Program-made: the position numbers and the translations under genes
Source of the DNA: Hyphomicrobiaceae bacterium UBA4118
GTDB taxonomy: Bacteria; Pseudomonadota; Alphaproteobacteria; Rhizobiales; Methyloligellaceae
Assembly (NCBI GenBank): GCA_002383105.1
Contig: DFXC01000100.1
Span: 1 to 8,644, forward strand
Direction of reading: 5' to 3'
DNA: 8,644 nucleotides
Notes under the pieces: model-generated
Seen by the model: the letters and a program-made list of their open reading frames with translations, nothing else
The model's database searches: none
Told to the model about the DNA's origin: nothing
In this document: piece after piece, positions 5,634 through 8,644 of the stretch
Layout of the letters: every line of letters begins with the position of its first letter
Numbering within the stretch: position 1 is the stretch's first letter

Positions 5634-8315
5634 TCAAGGCACGATGCCGATGCCGCCGCTTGCCGGCGGGCCTGCGGTCGGCGCCGGCCCGCGCGGCAGA
5701 CGCGGCAGATAGGTCGAGAGCGTCACGAACCTGCGCCAGGTGGCGAAGGCATTGAGCGGCGAGCGCTCGATCAGAGCGATCCCGACGGCGGCGAGGAAGG
5801 GCAGGCTCTGCACCAAGAGCACCGCGCTGAAGATCGAGATTTCATCCACTTGCTGATCGTTGGTGAGGTGAAGGGTAAGCGAGCCGAGCAGGAGCAGCGA
5901 GCCGAGCACCGCCTCCCATAGCGCCGGGAAGCGATCCGACCAGCGCGCGGCTCCGCCCTTCGACGTCCGCACGAAGGGCAGCTCGCCCCTGATCACGCCG
6001 TCAGCCACGGCGCGGCCCACGGTGAGCTGCAAGGCCATGGCGGACAGTGCCGCGCCAAGCGAGGCGAAGATCGGCGCCTGCACGCGCGTGCGGTAGAGCA
6101 CCATGAAGTGCAGCAGCATGACCACGAAGGTGGCGAGCACCGGCAGCGTCAGCACCGCCTCCGGCACGGCGATGCCGAGAAAGGCGACGGGCGGCATCCA
6201 GATGAGATTGAGAATCGCGATGAGCACGCCGAGGCTCTCGGCGCCGAGCCAGGTCAGCCAGCCGAACAGATATTGCCCGCGTTGCTGCGGGGTGAGCCGG
6301 CTCCGTCCCGGCAGGAAGGCGCGCCAGTGCTTCTTGATGAGCTGCATGCCGCCATAGGCCCAGCGGTGGCGCTGCCGCTTATAGGCGGCGAAGTCGCAAG
6401 GCAGCAGTCCCCAGCCATAGCGCGCTTTGGTATAATGCGCCCGCCATCCGCGCTCGAGCAGCGTGAGCCCAAGATCGGTATCCTCGACGATGGTGTCGCT
6501 CGACCAGCCGCCGGCATCGAGCAGGGCCTGGCGCCGGATCAGGCACATCGTGCCATGCGCCACGATGGCGTTGACCTCGTTCCGCTGCACCATGCCGATA
6601 TCGAAGAAGCCCGCATATTCGCGGTTCATGACCGCCTGCGTGATGCTGCGGCCCGCTTCGCGATGATCCTGCGGCGCCTGCACGAGACCGACCGCGGGAT
6701 CGGCGAAGGCGCCCACGAGGTCCTTCAGCCAATGGGGATGCACGACATAGTCCGCATCGAGGACGCCGATGATCTCGGCCTCGGGCGCGGTGTGCTCGAG
6801 CGCAAGCCTGAGCGCACCCGCCTTGAAGCCCTGCAGCCGGTCGGCGCGCACGAACTTGAACCGCGGCCCCAGCAGCCGGCAGTGATCCTCGATCGGGCTC
6901 CACATGCTTGGGTCGGGCGTGTTGTTGATGACGACCACGCATTCGAGATTGGGCCAGTCGAGCTGCGCCACGCTGTCGAGCGTTTGCCGGAGCATCTCGG
7001 GCGGCTCGCGGCAGGCCGGGATATGGATCGAGACGAGCGGCGGCCGCTCCGGCAACGCGCTCCCTGGCGCGAGCAATCGCCCGGGCTTCGCGCCGAAGAT
7101 GATGGCGGCAAGCTCCTCGACGCGTTGCTTCATGATCATGATGAGCGGGACGAGCAAGGCGGCGCCGGCGAACAGCGCGATCTGCGAGCCGAGCACGAAG
7201 TAATGGGTCACCCAATAGTCGACGACGTTGGCTGACCACGCCCCAAAGGCCTGAGCGGTCAGCGCGAGCACGGCGGCTTGGGCGGCGGCCACGCGCGGGA
7301 TGGCGAAGATCGGGATCGAGAGCAGAACGCCGATGGCGAGAGCCGCGATCACCTTCAACAGGAAGTTCGGCGCCTCGACGGCCCCGGCAAAGGCGAATTT
7401 CGGATTACGGTCGGCGTCGAAGATGCCCCAATAGGGTCCGACGCTGCCTTCGAAGGTCTTCCACGGCTGGTCGAAGGCCTCGACGATCGAGTAGTCGATG
7501 CCCATGGCATCGGCGCGGGTTATGAAGTCGCGTATGACCGTGGCCTGGGTGAGCGGGCTCGGCACCGCGTCCTTGCGATTAAGGCCGGCGCTCGGCCAGC
7601 CGAACTCGGCGATCACGATGCGCTTGCCCGGATAAGCCTGCCTCAGCCGGTCATAGACATCGACGGCATGGTCGACGGCGAGCGAGCCGGACATGCCTTC
7701 CCAATAGGGCAGAATGTGCACGGCGAGGTAGTCGACGGCGGAAGCAAGCTCGGGGTGCTCCAGCCAAACGTTCGGCACCTCGGCCGTGGTCACGGGGATG
7801 GAGACTTCGCGCTTTACCCGCTGAATCTTGGCGATGAGCTCGCGCACGGCCTCATTCGAGGTGTAGAGCGGATCGTCGCGGTGCAGCGCCTGCGCCCGGA
7901 AGATCGTCTCGTTGCCGACGATGATGCCTTCGATGTTGCGGTAGTGCTTGGTGAGCGCGATCGCGGTTTCGATCTCCTTTTCGTTCTGCTGCTCCCATTC
8001 GTTGATCCAGATGCCGAGCGTGACGCGCAAGCCGTATTCGGAGGCAAGCGCCGGAACGAGGTCCAGGCCGTTGCCGACGCTATAGGTCCTCACCGAGCGC
8101 GTATAAGGAGCGATAGCTGCGAGGTCCGATCTGATTTGGGCCTCGGTCGTACCCTCGACCTCGCCGTTCTTAGCCGGATTGATGGGAGAGAAGGAGACGC
8201 TTGCGAGCGTGCCATTGGCATTGGGCGGCGAGACCCGCTCGTGCAAGAGAAGCCACGCCGACGCATGAAGTGCGGTCGCAAGCACGACCACAACGACGAC
8301 AATGACGTTGCGCAT
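5634..8315 (-). CDS. GH17-GT2 fusion, NdvB-like beta-1,3/1,6-glucan synthase
   Basis: This inner-membrane protein of 893 residues joins two enzymes. An N-terminal anchor (about 3-24) precedes a periplasmic GH17 domain (about 36-316), with Glu136 in VGNE as likely acid/base and Glu237 in AEFGWP as likely nucleophile. Related domains act as beta-glucan transglycosylases. About three membrane segments (318-395) lead to a cytoplasmic GT2 domain (about 425-665). It has LDAD (Asp520, Asp522), VEDTD (Asp612 the likely base) and Gln648-Arg-His-Arg651-Trp652 as the QxxRW motif of processive synthases. Further membrane helices follow (about 682-850), then a Pro/Gly/Ala-rich tail. Architecture and size match NdvB of Bradyrhizobium and Pseudomonas (periplasmic cyclic glucans for osmoadaptation, symbiosis or biofilm tolerance). 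It is unrelated to the rhizobial beta-1,2-glucan NdvB/ChvB. BcsA-type cellulose synthase is unlikely: no PilZ domain, and the GH17 is fused. ATG 8315 has only a weak AAGA upstream. Confidence 0.9.
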   Translation of the reverse strand: MRNVIVVVVVVLATALHASAWLLLHERVSPPNANGTLASVSFSPINPAKNGEVEGTTEAQIRSDLAAIAPYTRSVRTYSVGNGLDLVPALASEYGLRVTLGIWINEWEQQNEKEIETAIALTKHYRNIEGIIVGNETIFRAQALHRDDPLYTSNEAVRELIAKIQRVKREVSIPVTTAEVPNVWLEHPELASAVDYLAVHILPYWEGMSGSLAVDHAVDVYDRLRQAYPGKRIVIAEFGWPSAGLNRKDAVPSPLTQATVIRDFITRADAMGIDYSIVEAFDQPWKTFEGSVGPYWGIFDADRNPKFAFAGAVEAPNFLLKVIAALAIGVLLSIPIFAIPRVAAAQAAVLALTAQAFGAWSANVVDYWVTHYFVLGSQIALFAGAALLVPLIMIMKQRVEELAAIIFGAKPGRLLAPGSALPERPPLVSIHIPACREPPEMLRQTLDSVAQLDWPNLECVVVINNTPDPSMWSPIEDHCRLLGPRFKFVRADRLQGFKAGALRLALEHTAPEAEIIGVLDADYVVHPHWLKDLVGAFADPAVGLVQAPQDHREAGRSITQAVMNREYAGFFDIGMVQRNEVNAIVAHGTMCLIRRQALLDAGGWSSDTIVEDTDLGLTLLERGWRAHYTKARYGWGLLPCDFAAYKRQRHRWAYGGMQLIKKHWRAFLPGRSRLTPQQRGQYLFGWLTWLGAESLGVLIAILNLIWMPPVAFLGIAVPEAVLTLPVLATFVVMLLHFMVLYRTRVQAPIFASLGAALSAMALQLTVGRAVADGVIRGELPFVRTSKGGAARWSDRFPALWEAVLGSLLLLGSLTLHLTNDQQVDEISIFSAVLLVQSLPFLAAVGIALIERSPLNAFATWRRFVTLSTYLPRLPRGPAPTAGPPASGGIGIVP

Positions 8316-8372
8316 ATTCTTGAAATCTCAGCTAAATTCGACCTGCCCCGTCCCCCTCGGCCGACGCGCCAC

Positions 8373-8395
8373 AGAGAAGCCTGCGGTCCCTCTCT
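8373..8395. other. Small stem-loop between the partial gene and the glucan synthase
   Basis: AGAGAAG (8373-8379) faces CCTCTCT (8389-8395) across a 9-base loop. Read from the minus strand, all seven pairs form (one as G-U); read from the plus strand there is one mismatch, but a run of seven T (8400-8406) follows. On the minus strand it lies between the stop at 8405 and the start at 8315 without a U-run. It could attenuate read-through into the glucan synthase, or be chance. The rest of the 89-base gap shows no clear promoter. Confidence 0.25.
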
Positions 8396-8404
8396 AAACT
8401 TTTT

Positions 8405-8644
8405 TTAGTTGGGAATGGTTCCAGTTTTTGTCGTCGGGCCGATCGTTGTCTGGCTCGATGCCGTTGTTGCTTCCTCTGGAGCGATCCAGCAGTTGTGGAC
8501 ACGGGACGCGAGCCGATCCGCCGCCTTTGGATCGATCGGTCCTTGCTGAATGACGCAGCGAAACACGAGCTTCAGATGCTCCGCCGAGCAGCCGAAGCGG
8601 TCGTAAAGGTCGAGGTGACGAAAGGCGGTATCCAGGTCGTCGCG
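8405..8644 (-). CDS. C-terminal part of an unrecognised protein, cut by the right window edge
   Basis: Reading the minus strand inward from 8644 gives 79 codons with no stop until TAA at 8405-8407. The product starts RDDLDTAFRHLDLYDRF and continues through CSAEHLKLVFRCVIQQG and a PIDPKAADRLASRVHNCW stretch that look like amphipathic soluble helices. It ends in a low-complexity Thr/Ser/Pro-rich tail (about the last 20 residues). Three cysteines (19, 30, 52 of the visible part) are present with no metal-binding spacing. I do not recognise the family. Codon composition resembles the neighbouring genes, and no plus-strand frame here is more convincing. The gene lies 89 bases upstream of the glucan synthase on the same strand and could be in its operon. 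Confidence 0.65.
   Translation of the reverse strand, partial: RDDLDTAFRHLDLYDRFGCSAEHLKLVFRCVIQQGPIDPKAADRLASRVHNCWIAPEEATTASSQTTIGPTTKTGTIPN

Noticed and set aside
8396..8407. T7 run as an intrinsic terminator on the plus strand
   Set aside because: No plus-strand gene precedes it, and the adjacent stem is short with a mismatch. The run also overlaps the TAA stop of the minus-strand partial gene.
6108..8408. Two long plus-strand open frames (6108-7235 and 7278-8408) opposite the glucan synthase
   Set aside because: Both mirror the codon bias of the real minus-strand gene, show no recognisable motifs and have no ribosome binding site or promoter.

Overview
The window is GC-rich, favours G/C at third codon positions and is densely packed. 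The gene content fits an alphaproteobacterium, most likely of the order Hyphomicrobiales (Rhizobiales). The main clue is the single-chain GH17-GT2 beta-glucan synthase of the NdvB type known from Bradyrhizobium and relatives. The ArsR/AHSA1 pair and the YHS-type copper ATPase also fit. This assignment is inference from family resemblance; no ribosomal or other marker gene is present. There are no RNA genes, insertion sequences, CRISPR arrays or phage genes that I can see.

Layout from left to right. Positions 1-120 hold a hairpin and a good promoter with a perfect 13-bp palindrome between its -35 and -10 elements. It drives an unrecognised polytopic membrane protein (121-879, +), which ends at a long hairpin (900-935). 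Facing it is a dihaem cytochrome c of the thiosulfate dehydrogenase/tetrathionate reductase (TsdA) type (940-1776, -). A divergent intergenic region (1777-2034) separates that from a Cu(+)-exporting P1B-type ATPase whose N-terminus is YHS plus a CxMHP/CxxCGM metal-binding module (2035-4347, +). A small uncharacterised protein lies tail-to-tail with the ATPase (4352-4693, -).

Next comes the most tightly designed control region of the window (4694-4770). Two divergent sigma70-like promoters overlap each other, and two 16-bp near-identical palindromes (T-N-AACC-N4-GGTTGA) sit on them exactly 40 bp apart. The rightward promoter leads into an ArsR-family repressor (4763-5116) whose ATG lies inside the second palindrome and at the predicted transcription start, so its mRNA is predicted to be leaderless. 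The repressor overlaps an AHSA1/SRPBCC-domain protein (5109-5633). The leftward promoter would drive the small 4352-4693 gene, tying three genes to one autoregulated switch.

The right third is one large gene on the minus strand (5634-8315), an inner-membrane protein with a periplasmic GH17 domain and a cytoplasmic processive GT2 domain, likely making beta-1,3/1,6-glucan. Its stop codon directly abuts that of the AHSA1 gene. The C-terminal 79 codons of a further minus-strand gene (8405-8644) enter from the right edge.

Functionally the window combines envelope and stress functions: copper efflux, periplasmic sulfur-compound electron transfer, osmoregulatory or symbiotic glucan synthesis, and a small-ligand-responsive ArsR switch. 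I see no single multi-gene novel system. The best candidates for something undescribed are the ArsR divergent leaderless switch with its 113-codon partner and the operator-controlled membrane protein at the left end.
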